DNA of 55,876 nt from F1-120-MAGs238 sp964484185 (GTDB lineage Bacteria; Planctomycetota; Phycisphaerae; Phycisphaerales; UBA1924). The position numbers and the translations under genes are program-made. The stretch is from positions 1 through 55,876 of the forward strand of contig CAZAEQ010000029.1 of NCBI GenBank assembly GCA_964484185.1. The letters run 5' to 3'. The notes beneath the pieces were generated by a model, which saw only the letters and a list, made by a program, of their open reading frames with translations, was not told the origin of the DNA and searched no databases. This document shows, piece by piece, positions 1 through 7,266 of this stretch; within the stretch, counting starts at the first letter, position 1, and each line of letters begins with the position of its first letter.

Positions 1-249
1 TGTGTTCAGATTGCCATGGCAATGTGGCAACCTGGGTTCCCTCCAGAGGCGGGTGCGGACGCATTTGAAGTTAGAACGCAGGTCCTTGCGAGTGTGGACC
101 AGCCAAGCGGCCGCGCGGGGGGAGATTGTGTGCGGTTCGGTTTTCATGTTGACACCTTACAAGGTTGTACGTGCGAGGTCAACGTAGATTGCAGGAAAAT
201 GTGGTACCGGACAAAAATAGGGCGCGAAGCGTCCGGTACCGGAATTTAG
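1..249 (+). CDS. Possible C-terminal end of an upstream gene (partial)
   Basis: An open frame runs into the window from its left edge and stops with TAG at 247-249. It would encode about 82 residues, including a Cys-rich stretch (GCTCEVNVDC) near the end. The amino-acid composition is plausible for a real protein tail, but I recognise no family and the start lies outside the window. An overlapping frame (2-187) looks less protein-like. This may also be non-coding sequence that happens to be open. Confidence 0.28.
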   Translation, partial: CVQIAMAMWQPGFPPEAGADAFEVRTQVLASVDQPSGRAGGDCVRFGFHVDTLQGCTCEVNVDCRKMWYRTKIGREASGTGI

Positions 250-290
250 CGAGATATAGAGAGGTGGAGAGCGCGGTACAGTTTCCACCT

Positions 291-842
291 ATGGATAAGA
301 TGGACAATCGTGATCTTTCACGTCGCATCCGCGAAGCGATTCAGTGGTGTGATCCTCGGGCTGATATTCATTCGTCGAAGTGTCTTCGCACTTTGCCTGT
401 GTTTCTGTATCCATTTTGTTCCGGGCATGAAATAGTTGAAGCTTTGGTTGTACAACGAGCGGGTGCTCTTGGGCTTCCAACCGTTGCGAGATACAACACT
501 TTTCAAACTGAGTCTGTGATTACTCTCAGTGAACTTTGCGGCGGCCGCATCCTGGTTCTTGAACCTGACAACTATTTGCACGAGGGAATGGAAGAAAGCG
601 AATCCTGTGATTACTTCGACTGCTTCTGCACGCCGCCGACGGACACGTGGCTGGTGTACCTGGATGATGTTCCGGAGGTGCGGGGTGGAGTGCTTTTGGC
701 ATGGGTGCCAGAACCATTTGTTAAGCCCGTTCAGTTGGGAATGGCGGTAAACACGACGGGGTGTATTTATTGGATCGAAGATTTGGCGGATGCGCGGGCG
801 AAGGAATTTTGTGAGGTGATTCGGAGGTCGACTCCGGGTTGA
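291..842 (+). CDS. Hypothetical protein
   Basis: This 183-residue protein is of no family I recognise. The frame is open from 165, but the residues before the ATG at 291 look like translated spacer, so I chose 291; a second ATG at 300 is also possible. There is no strong Shine-Dalgarno just upstream (GAGG at 261 is too far). The protein has no signal peptide or membrane segment. It is rich in acidic residues and aromatics, with a Cys cluster (CDYFDCFC) in the middle. It is a single gene followed directly by a REP-like repeat that starts 9 bp after its stop, so transcription may end there. Function is unknown. Confidence 0.5.
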   Translation: MDKMDNRDLSRRIREAIQWCDPRADIHSSKCLRTLPVFLYPFCSGHEIVEALVVQRAGALGLPTVARYNTFQTESVITLSELCGGRILVLEPDNYLHEGMEESESCDYFDCFCTPPTDTWLVYLDDVPEVRGGVLLAWVPEPFVKPVQLGMAVNTTGCIYWIEDLADARAKEFCEVIRRSTPG

Positions 843-850
843 ATGCACAG

Positions 851-958
851 GAGATTCCTCCGCTCCTCCGGAGCGGGGAGGCATTTCGATCCGTTCCGCC
901 GGTGGCGCTCGCAAGGCCTCGCTTTACCGGCGGCTACATTCCGGCGCCCTCCGGGCTG
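851..958 (+). repeat. REP-like two-hairpin repeat, copy 1
   Basis: The copy contains two inverted repeats. Hairpin A is CCGCTCC/GGAGCGG with a 3-nt loop (860-876). Hairpin B is CCGCCGGT/ACCGGCGG (896-903 with 926-933), followed by CTACATTCCGGCGCCCT. Copy 3 (1757-1855) is nearly identical and copy 2 (1125-1214) is inverted. The three copies flank the IS200-like transposase gene at 1262, as expected of REP elements around a RAYT gene. Confidence 0.8.
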
Positions 959-1124
959 AAGGCGTTGGATTCAGATAGCAAAGTCAGAAAATGGCTTCAG
1001 GCGTCGGATCCGGCGATTGGATTTCGATGATGGATTTAGACAAGCCAGGTGCGGTCCTGAACATTGAGACCAGATGTTGCAACGGAGGAGGCTGCCGGTC
1101 TTTGGGCTTTGTCTTTGGCCTTTG

Positions 1125-1214
1125 GCCCGGAGGGCCGTGGAATGTAGCCGCCGGTAGAGCGTCCACGCCACCGGCGGAGAGATTTGGTATGCTGTCTTGC
1201 CCCGGATGGGGCAA
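1125..1214 (-). repeat. REP-like two-hairpin repeat, copy 2 (inverted, diverged)
   Basis: Read on the minus strand, this repeats hairpin B of copies 1 and 3 (ACCGGCGG/CCGCCGGT around 1148-1178) and the conserved CTACATTCC flank. The second hairpin sits where hairpin A is expected but has a different sequence: TTGCCCC/GGGGCAA with loop GGAT at 1197-1214. Structure is kept while sequence has changed, which suggests that the hairpin itself matters. The repeat ends about 48 bp before the transposase start. Confidence 0.7.
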
Positions 1215-1261
1215 AAGAATTGACTTGTGTTCGCCCGGAATTCATATCAGAAAGGACCGCC

Positions 1262-1711
1262 ATGGGAACGTATTCGCAGATGCTTTATCACATCGTTTTT
1301 TCGACTCGCTTCCGCGAGCCATGGATTACACCTGATGTTGCCCAGCGCCTGTATCCATACATGGGTGGAATTATTCGCGCCGAACGCGGCATGCTCTACG
1401 ACATCAATGGTGTTGAAGATCATGTTCATTTGTATCTGCGATGGCGACCAGATGGGAACGTGTCGGATTTGATGCGAGTGGTAAAATCGAGATCATGTTC
1501 GTGGATCCATGACACGTATCCGAAACTCGGGGCGTTCTGGTGGCAGGAGGGGTATGGAGCTTTTTCTGTGAGCAAGTCGCAGGAGAAAGTTGTGAAGGCA
1601 TATATCGCTGGGCAGCGAGAGCATCACAAGAAGGAAGATTTCAAGACGGAGTACCTGCGTTTGTTGAGGGAAGAGGATGTTGAGTTTGATGAGAGGTATG
1701 TGTTTGATTGA
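1262..1711 (+). CDS. IS200-like / REP-associated Y1 (HUH) transposase
   Basis: The product is a 149-residue single-strand DNA transposase of the Y1 HUH superfamily, the IS200/RAYT type that cuts and joins DNA at hairpins. The metal-binding HxH motif is His54-Val-His56 (DHVHLYL). The candidate nucleophile is Tyr114 in KAYIAGQREHHKK, followed by the typical EYLRLLREEDVEFDERY tail. Length fits the family (about 140-160). The ATG at 1262 is preceded by AAAGGA. No TnpB is nearby. Two REP-like repeats lie upstream and one starts 46 bp downstream, so the gene probably mobilises or maintains these repeats. It appears intact. Confidence 0.88.
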   Translation: MGTYSQMLYHIVFSTRFREPWITPDVAQRLYPYMGGIIRAERGMLYDINGVEDHVHLYLRWRPDGNVSDLMRVVKSRSCSWIHDTYPKLGAFWWQEGYGAFSVSKSQEKVVKAYIAGQREHHKKEDFKTEYLRLLREEDVEFDERYVFD

Positions 1712-1756
1712 TTGGACGATCTGTCAAGTGGTTTGATTTTGGTTGTTTGTACGACG

Positions 1757-1855
1757 GAGATTCCTCCGCTCCTCCGGAGCGGGGATGCATCTCGATCCTT
1801 TCCGCCGGTGGCGCGGACGCTCTACCGGCGGCTACATTCCGGCGCCCTCTGGGCT
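1757..1855 (+). repeat. REP-like two-hairpin repeat, copy 3
   Basis: This is nearly identical to copy 1, with hairpin A CCGCTCC/GGAGCGG (1766-1782) and hairpin B CCGCCGGT/ACCGGCGG (1802-1831), then CTACATTCCGGCGCCCT. It lies 46 bp after the transposase stop. Confidence 0.8.
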
Positions 1856-1915
1856 CCAATACGCGGGCCACAAGACATCAAGGCGAGAATGCAGCAATGC
1901 ATCAACAAAACAAAC

Positions 1916-1948
1916 AAGGCCCGACACGTTTTTCACATGCCGGGCCTT
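1916..1948 (-). terminator. Rho-independent terminator-like hairpin
   Basis: The inverted repeat AAGGCCCG (1916-1923) / CGGGCCTT (1941-1948) is followed on the minus strand by a T-rich run (GTTTGTTTTGTTG). It sits 43 bp past the stop of the minus-strand gene at 1992-2657 and probably terminates it. Confidence 0.6.
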
Positions 1949-1991
1949 CCCCTTTATCTCTCAACTTCCAGAGCGCATCCGTCGCCCGGGT

Positions 1992-2657
1992 TTACTTCGA
2001 TGCCAGGCGCGAGTTGTTGCTGTTCACGCGCTGCGCCATTGCTTTTCCTGCCATTGGCGGCAGCGACACTTTCCCGATCGCGACCTTCGACACCGTTCCC
2101 GCTTCGTGCAACACCTGCTCGCGGCTCTTAAACCGCGGCATATCTTCGGGCAACTGGATCGTGCCGCGGGGCTCGATTTTTGTGCCCATTTTAGCATGTG
2201 CGTGTGACTCGCCAAGGTAATCAGCAAGATACAGATCGTTCACAAACGTGCGGACGCCGCCAACAAAGCCGCGTTCAGCGAGCCATGTGTTGCGGGCATA
2301 TTCGAAATCGTGCAGACCTTCAGCGTTGATCGCAACCCAGGGGCTGATGCCGACTGCGGTGTGGCCGATCTTCGCGTACACGCGCTCGAACTCGTGGCCC
2401 GCCGCGCCGTATGACGCCGGACCCGGATCACCGAACGCCATCGGCCAATGTTGATTCACCGGCCCGATGTTGACGTCACCGATCCACAGGCGGCCGTTAA
2501 AGCCGGGGCGGCGCACATCATCAGCGCGACCCGCTGGATACGGACGCATGGTGGCAAGAAAGCGAGACTGGTTCTCGCCGCCGAATTCCACCGACGGGAA
2601 CGGCATGGAAGGTCCAGCAGTGATCGCAGAAGTAATGGCAAGAATCGCCAGTGACAT
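1992..2657 (-). CDS. Secreted hypothetical protein
   Basis: This is a 221-residue protein of no family I recognise. The first 15 residues (MSLAILAITSAITAG) form a short hydrophobic stretch that resembles a signal peptide, so export is likely. The rest is soluble, Gly/Pro-rich and has no Cys pairs. The start is well supported, because AGAGAGG lies six bases upstream of the ATG. It is the last gene of a minus-strand run (oppC, oppD, glycosyltransferase) but is separated from the glycosyltransferase by 182 bp, so it may have its own promoter. A terminator-like hairpin follows it. Confidence 0.55.
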   Translation of the reverse strand: MSLAILAITSAITAGPSMPFPSVEFGGENQSRFLATMRPYPAGRADDVRRPGFNGRLWIGDVNIGPVNQHWPMAFGDPGPASYGAAGHEFERVYAKIGHTAVGISPWVAINAEGLHDFEYARNTWLAERGFVGGVRTFVNDLYLADYLGESHAHAKMGTKIEPRGTIQLPEDMPRFKSREQVLHEAGTVSKVAIGKVSLPPMAGKAMAQRVNSNNSRLASK

Positions 2658-2839
2658 CGAGTCCTCTCTTTCATTGTCCGACGCGACTGATTAATCACGT
2701 CACATCACGCACACGCGCACCGCACCCCACAACTTAATGATGCACGATGAACGGGCCTGCGCCAACCCGCAAGGGTCGGATTGTGCGTTCTATTCCGTTA
2801 CCGGCCGCATATTCGGCACATTTTTGCAGTTATTGGGCC

Positions 2840-3958
2840 TTAGCTATCGCTTGCCGAAAATGGAAACGACTGGGCCGGCGCGAGCGTTCCGTAGGCCTGC
2901 AGCACCAGGCGAATCTGCTCACTTGCGCGGCGCTGCTCTCGAACACAGGCGTGTGCTGAGTCTGCGAGCCGCTGCGCTTCTTTCTGATCTTTGAGCAATC
3001 CTGCGATCGCGCCATACCACTCGTTGCCATCGGGCTTGGAAATCAACCTCGCGGTTTTTCCATCGGCAAGGATCGACACCATCGGATCGGTCCCCGCGAT
3101 GACCAGCATTCGAGCGGCCATCGCATCGAGCACAATCGTTCGCTGATCGCCGCGAGCTTCGGGCTGCACGAGGAAATCAGCGTGCATGAGCAGATCTCTG
3201 CGCGATTCAATTTCATCGACGAGCGAAATGTGTTTAGCGAGGCCCCACTTGCGAGCCAGCGCCCAGGCTCCGGATTTTGACGCCGCCGATGCATCCATGA
3301 ACAACATGAACTCGGGGAACTCTTTGATGACGCGAGCCAGACCTTCGAACGCTGCGCTGAATGCTTTGGAATCCTGACCGGTCCCCACCACCACCGCCGC
3401 CGGAGCTTTCTCAACTGGCAAGACCTGGCGTTCGGCGATGGCTGCGTGCACGCCCCACGGGCACAGTCTGACGTTGAGTGCGGGGTTCGCCGCCCTCAGG
3501 CCGCGCTCAATCGTCGCATCGGGCGCGATGAACATCGGCGGCACTTCGAGCAGCCATTTCGTATTGGCCGCGCGAGAAACCATGCCGCTGCGCCAGACTT
3601 CCAGCACCAGTCGAGCGTTCAAGTCTTCCGCGAGTTCGGCACCAAGGTCCCACGCTCCGCCGCCGAATACGTGAATGACGTCCACATCGTCATGGTCATC
3701 ATCTTCAGACACGAGCGTTTTCAGGGCTGCGACCAGCTTGCGCCGACGAAGGGCACGGGCGAAAATGAACCGGCCGGGTTCGTACACAATCTGCTTCGCA
3801 AACACCGCGCCCGCGAGCTGACTCACCTTGCCCACCGCGGTATCAGGAATCGCGTGTGCCACGCGCACACCTTCATCAGCGAACCCAACTTCGATCCGCG
3901 CGAGCAGCGACTGCTCACGCGAGGCAAAGAGTTCATCTGTCAGAAGCAGCACACGCAT
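2840..3958 (-). CDS. Glycosyltransferase family 4-like protein
   Basis: The product is a 372-residue protein with the two Rossmann-like halves of a GT-B glycosyltransferase. The N-terminal half (MRVLLLTDELF..., DVIHVFGGGAWDLG) resembles the acceptor-binding domain. The C-terminal half has the pattern of donor-binding GT4 domains: a strand near VVVGTGQDSK, HADFLVQPEARGDQ where the EX7E-type signature falls, and DAMAARMLVIAGTDP. It would transfer a sugar from a nucleotide-sugar donor; the acceptor cannot be told. There is no signal peptide. It lies 27 bp downstream of oppD in the same orientation, so it may be cotranscribed, though the functions do not obviously fit. Confidence 0.72.
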   Translation of the reverse strand: MRVLLLTDELFASREQSLLARIEVGFADEGVRVAHAIPDTAVGKVSQLAGAVFAKQIVYEPGRFIFARALRRRKLVAALKTLVSEDDDHDDVDVIHVFGGGAWDLGAELAEDLNARLVLEVWRSGMVSRAANTKWLLEVPPMFIAPDATIERGLRAANPALNVRLCPWGVHAAIAERQVLPVEKAPAAVVVGTGQDSKAFSAAFEGLARVIKEFPEFMLFMDASAASKSGAWALARKWGLAKHISLVDEIESRRDLLMHADFLVQPEARGDQRTIVLDAMAARMLVIAGTDPMVSILADGKTARLISKPDGNEWYGAIAGLLKDQKEAQRLADSAHACVREQRRASEQIRLVLQAYGTLAPAQSFPFSASDS

Positions 3959-3985
3959 CGCTCAATCCTATCAACGCCAGACTGG

Positions 3986-4969
3986 TCAGCGCCAGACTAG
4001 CGTGCTGTGGCCTTTACTCACTTCGACCATTCCGCAGCCGCTCGCACCCGTTGGTGCCTCATGCCGCGGCCACCAAGGCCGCTTTCCTGCGACTTCTTCA
4101 AATTCCGCGCCGTCGATTTCCGCTTGCACCGTGACCAGTCGTTCTTTCCGCTCTCCCAGCCGCGGCACACATTTCAGCAATCCCCGCGTGTACGGATGGT
4201 GCGGCGAAGAGAGCACAGCCTTTGCGCTGCCGCGTTCGACGACGCGTCCAGCGTACATCACCGCGACGTCGTCTGCGTGTTCACGAACAAGACCAAGATC
4301 GTGCGTGATGAGCATGACGCCTAAGCCCTCTTTCACGCTCAGTTCTTTCACAAGCCGCAGGACTTCAGCCTGTACGGTGACATCGAGCGCCGTCGTCGGC
4401 TCATCGGCAAGCAACACCCGCGGCCGACACGCCAGCGCCATCGCGATCATGACGCGCTGTCGCATTCCGCCCGAAAATTCGTGCGGATACTGGCTGTAGC
4501 GCCGCACCGGATCATCGATTTTTACTTTGCGAAGAGCTTCAATCGCGATCTCTTTGCCTTGCTTCTTTGTCACACTCTGATGCAGCAGCACCGCTTCGAG
4601 AATCTGTTCACCGATTGAGAAGACCGGATTCAGGCTCGTCATCGGCTCCTGGAAGATCATGGCGATTTCGCCGCCGCGGATTTGCCGCATTTTCTCGCTT
4701 GGCAGTTTCGCTAAGTCCGCGATCGTGCCATCTTTCCGCGTGAAGTCGATTGCGCCGCGATCTATCCGCGCTTGCGGCAAGAGTCGCAGCACGCTCATCG
4801 CCGTCACCGACTTGCCGCTTCCCGATTCCCCCACCACCGCGAGCATCCTGCCTGCGTAAACATCAAACGTCACGCCATCGACTGCGCGAATGCGCAAGCC
4901 ATCGCCACCATCAAAGCTCACAGCAAGGTCGCGAATCGCCAGCACCGGTGTGTCGCTTGCTTCATTCAC
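3986..4969 (-). CDS. oppD: Oligopeptide/dipeptide ABC transporter ATP-binding protein (OppD/DppD type)
   Basis: This 327-residue ATPase energises a peptide-type ABC importer at the inner face of the membrane. Walker A is GESGSGKS near residue 47, the Q-loop is in FQEPMTSLNPV, the ABC signature is FSGGMRQR, and Walker B is VLLADEPTTALD. The H-loop His is in ITHDLGL. The C-terminal oligopeptide-transporter extension is present (HPYTRGLLKCVPRLGER), but the usual Cys-rich CxFxxRC tail is not obvious; only one Cys near the end (SGCGM) remains. It starts three bases after oppC stops and is clearly cotranscribed with it. No OppF partner is nearby. Confidence 0.88.
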   Translation of the reverse strand: MNEASDTPVLAIRDLAVSFDGGDGLRIRAVDGVTFDVYAGRMLAVVGESGSGKSVTAMSVLRLLPQARIDRGAIDFTRKDGTIADLAKLPSEKMRQIRGGEIAMIFQEPMTSLNPVFSIGEQILEAVLLHQSVTKKQGKEIAIEALRKVKIDDPVRRYSQYPHEFSGGMRQRVMIAMALACRPRVLLADEPTTALDVTVQAEVLRLVKELSVKEGLGVMLITHDLGLVREHADDVAVMYAGRVVERGSAKAVLSSPHHPYTRGLLKCVPRLGERKERLVTVQAEIDGAEFEEVAGKRPWWPRHEAPTGASGCGMVEVSKGHSTLVWR

Positions 4970-4972
4970 GCA

Positions 4973-6235
4973 TTATCTCCGCCGACTCTTTGGATCGAGA
5001 GCTTCTCGCAGTCCTTCACCAACCAAGTTCATCGCGAGCAATGTCAACGCCAGCAGCACGCACGGAAACAACAGCAACCACCAGTGCGATTGATACGGAT
5101 TGAGTTCGCCCAGCCCTTCCGCGGCGAGGTTTCCCCAGCTCGGCAGCGGCGGCTTCACACCGATCCCCAGGAAACTCAGGAACGACTCTTGCAAGATCGC
5201 CTGCGGCACAGTCAGCGTTGCGTACACCACGATCGGACCGACGAGATTTGGCAGTAAGTGCCTGAAAAAGACGCGTATTGGGCGCAGCCCCATTGCGCGA
5301 GCAGCTTCAATGAACGGTTGATTTTTCAGACTCAAGACCTGGCCGCGGATTACGCGTGCCATTGTGAGCCACGACACGCCGCCGATTGCGATCAGGAGCG
5401 TTAACACATTGATCGTCGTTCGCCAGCCGCCAGCGACTTCTTGTGCGCGAAACTTCTGCTGTGCATCCTGCTCGATCTGCTTTCTCTCGCTCGGCTCACT
5501 TTGCTGCGCGGGCGGCAACTTCTTTAACTCCGTCTCAACATACATATCGCGCTGCGCACTCACCGCTTTCACGCGACTGACCAGCACTCGGTCCATCCCC
5601 GCATCAACCGCCACCGCCATCAACACCACCAGCAGCACATACGGCAAGCCATACAACACATCCACGATCCGCATCATCACGCTGTCGACTTTGCCGCCGA
5701 TGTAGCCAGCCATCGCGCCGTAGAGCGTGCCGATGAAGACCGAGATGAACGCCGCGGCGAGGCCGATTCCCAGCGAAATCCCGCCGCCGGTGAGCACGCG
5801 GACAAACAGGCTTCGGCCCAGGATGTCTGTTCCCAGCAGATACCGCGGCCACTTTGTCTCCATCGCTTTCGCAACCGGGCCTTCAGTTGCTTTGCGTGCA
5901 ATGGCAATGCTCACGTTGTGCGCAGCCGCAATCGCGCTCGCATCAGTCTCTTCCACCGCACCATTCAACTGCAATCGCTGATCACGCGTCACCTTCCACC
6001 AGAACGGCGGCAGCCTTCCGTTCCGCGCCTCGCCATCGTCATATCGCACTACCGCGTTCTTGCCTTCGTGCGGCACAGAACCAAGCGTCCACGGCAGACT
6101 ACACACGCATGCGAGGAACATGCCGATCAGCATCACGAGTCCGGCGATGGCGGCACGCTGACGCCAGAATGGATGAGTGCGAGCAACCGGCGGCGCCCTC
6201 CATGCATCCACGTATCGCTCGCTCTCTGCTTTCAT
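4973..6235 (-). CDS. oppC: Peptide ABC transporter permease (OppC/DppC type) with extra internal segment
   Basis: This 420-residue inner-membrane permease belongs to a peptide/nickel-type importer. It has an N-terminal cytoplasmic segment and a first helix around residue 30 (AAIAGLVMLIGMFLAC). The BPD_transp core begins near residue 150 (LGTDILGRSLFVRVLTGG). The EAA loop reads EAARAMGLRPIRVFFRHLLPN. At 420 residues it is longer than typical OppC (about 300). There is a long periplasmic-type insertion near residues 70-130 and a charged, coiled-coil-like segment (about residues 215-260, RVKAVSAQRDMYVETELKK) between core helices. It is the first gene of the minus-strand unit; OppB and the substrate-binding protein are not in the window. 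Confidence 0.85.
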   Translation of the reverse strand: MKAESERYVDAWRAPPVARTHPFWRQRAAIAGLVMLIGMFLACVCSLPWTLGSVPHEGKNAVVRYDDGEARNGRLPPFWWKVTRDQRLQLNGAVEETDASAIAAAHNVSIAIARKATEGPVAKAMETKWPRYLLGTDILGRSLFVRVLTGGGISLGIGLAAAFISVFIGTLYGAMAGYIGGKVDSVMMRIVDVLYGLPYVLLVVLMAVAVDAGMDRVLVSRVKAVSAQRDMYVETELKKLPPAQQSEPSERKQIEQDAQQKFRAQEVAGGWRTTINVLTLLIAIGGVSWLTMARVIRGQVLSLKNQPFIEAARAMGLRPIRVFFRHLLPNLVGPIVVYATLTVPQAILQESFLSFLGIGVKPPLPSWGNLAAEGLGELNPYQSHWWLLLFPCVLLALTLLAMNLVGEGLREALDPKSRRR

Positions 6236-6349
6236 GCTCCCTCAAGATAGGTTCGAATTTGCTTTCCTGCTTGTTTACGTCACGTTCTTACCGGACCCTG
6301 CCCACTCACCATACACGTCCCAAAATACCTAACACAAATCTAAAGCTAT

Positions 6350-6373
6350 GAACCATAACAACTTAGAACCATA
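6350..6373 (+). promoter_or_regulatory. Direct repeat upstream of imuA, possible operator
   Basis: GAACCATA occurs twice, at 6350-6357 and 6366-6373, 16 bp start to start, in the AT-richer spacer between divergent oppC and imuA. imuA-imuB-dnaE2 cassettes are usually under LexA, and LexA motifs differ between phyla. The position fits an operator, but the sequence matches no LexA box I know, so this is only a candidate. Confidence 0.22.
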
Positions 6374-6450
6374 CCCGCCTATTACACTATCAAAATGACT
6401 TGACCTACCCACTCAAACCCAGTAACCTATCAAGTTCCGATACACAAGTT

Positions 6451-7266
6451 ATGCTTTCAACACCTTCTCCCATCCCCTTCCCCATTACCCGCGAGCCCGC
6501 TCCGCTCTCGGCCGCCGCACGTCGCGCACTCGTCGCCTGCCCCTCGCTCCGTCGCTGCAGTGCCGCTGCGCTCACCACATACTCGCTCTCGCCGCTCGCT
6601 CCGCCCGCCTCGCCCACGCTCATCGAGTTCTTCTCGCCCGCGCCTGCCAATCACTTCCTGCCGCCGCTCACCATCATGGGGTACATCGCCCGCGCGGCCT
6701 CGCCCGATACCGCCCCCTCCCCAATCTTCTGGATCGGTCGCCGCACTTTCCCCACGCCATGGCTCCTGGCCCTCCTCAATCTCCACACCTCTTCGCTCTT
6801 CATCGATCCGCCCGACGCCGCATCCACTCTCTGGACAATCGATCAATGTCTCCGCACCGGCGGCACGCGCATCATCGTCGCCGACGGCACCCACCTCGAC
6901 ATGTCCGCCACGCGCCGCATCCAACTCGCGTGCGAATCTGCTCGCGCACACTGCCTGCTCGCTCGCCCCGATTATGAACGGGCAGAGCTTTCCGCCGCCG
7001 CGATGCGTTGGCACATCGCTCCCGCGATTTCCGACAACGACCTCCCCGCGTGGCAGATGACACTGCTCCGCGATAAACGCTCATCTCTGTTTGCCGGCGC
7101 GGATTCGCCGGCATGGACCATCCGCACGATGCGAATTTCTCACACTCAACCCGAAGAGCATCATGAAAACAACGACCTCGCCCCGTGCCCTCTGCATCTT
7201 TCTTCCCAACTGGTCAACGCAGCAGGAATTGCGGCGCCGCGCCCGCGCCGAAAACATTTCGCCTGA
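6451..7266 (+). CDS. imuA: ImuA-like translesion mutasome protein
   Basis: The product is the RecA-like accessory protein of the ImuA-ImuB-DnaE2 translesion mutasome. The identification rests mainly on position directly before imuB and dnaE2, plus weak family features: a RecA-fold-like strand order (PIFWIGRR, SLFIDPP, GTRIIVADG) and a C-terminal WQMTLLRDKR segment as in ImuA proteins. No P-loop is visible. The ATG at 6451 gives 271 residues; a TTG at 6400 in frame would add 17. The stop at 7266 lies 104 bp inside imuB, so the last 35 residues overlap it and are low-complexity. Expression with imuB is probably coupled. Confidence 0.68.
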   Translation: MLSTPSPIPFPITREPAPLSAAARRALVACPSLRRCSAAALTTYSLSPLAPPASPTLIEFFSPAPANHFLPPLTIMGYIARAASPDTAPSPIFWIGRRTFPTPWLLALLNLHTSSLFIDPPDAASTLWTIDQCLRTGGTRIIVADGTHLDMSATRRIQLACESARAHCLLARPDYERAELSAAAMRWHIAPAISDNDLPAWQMTLLRDKRSSLFAGADSPAWTIRTMRISHTQPEEHHENNDLAPCPLHLSSQLVNAAGIAAPRPRRKHFA

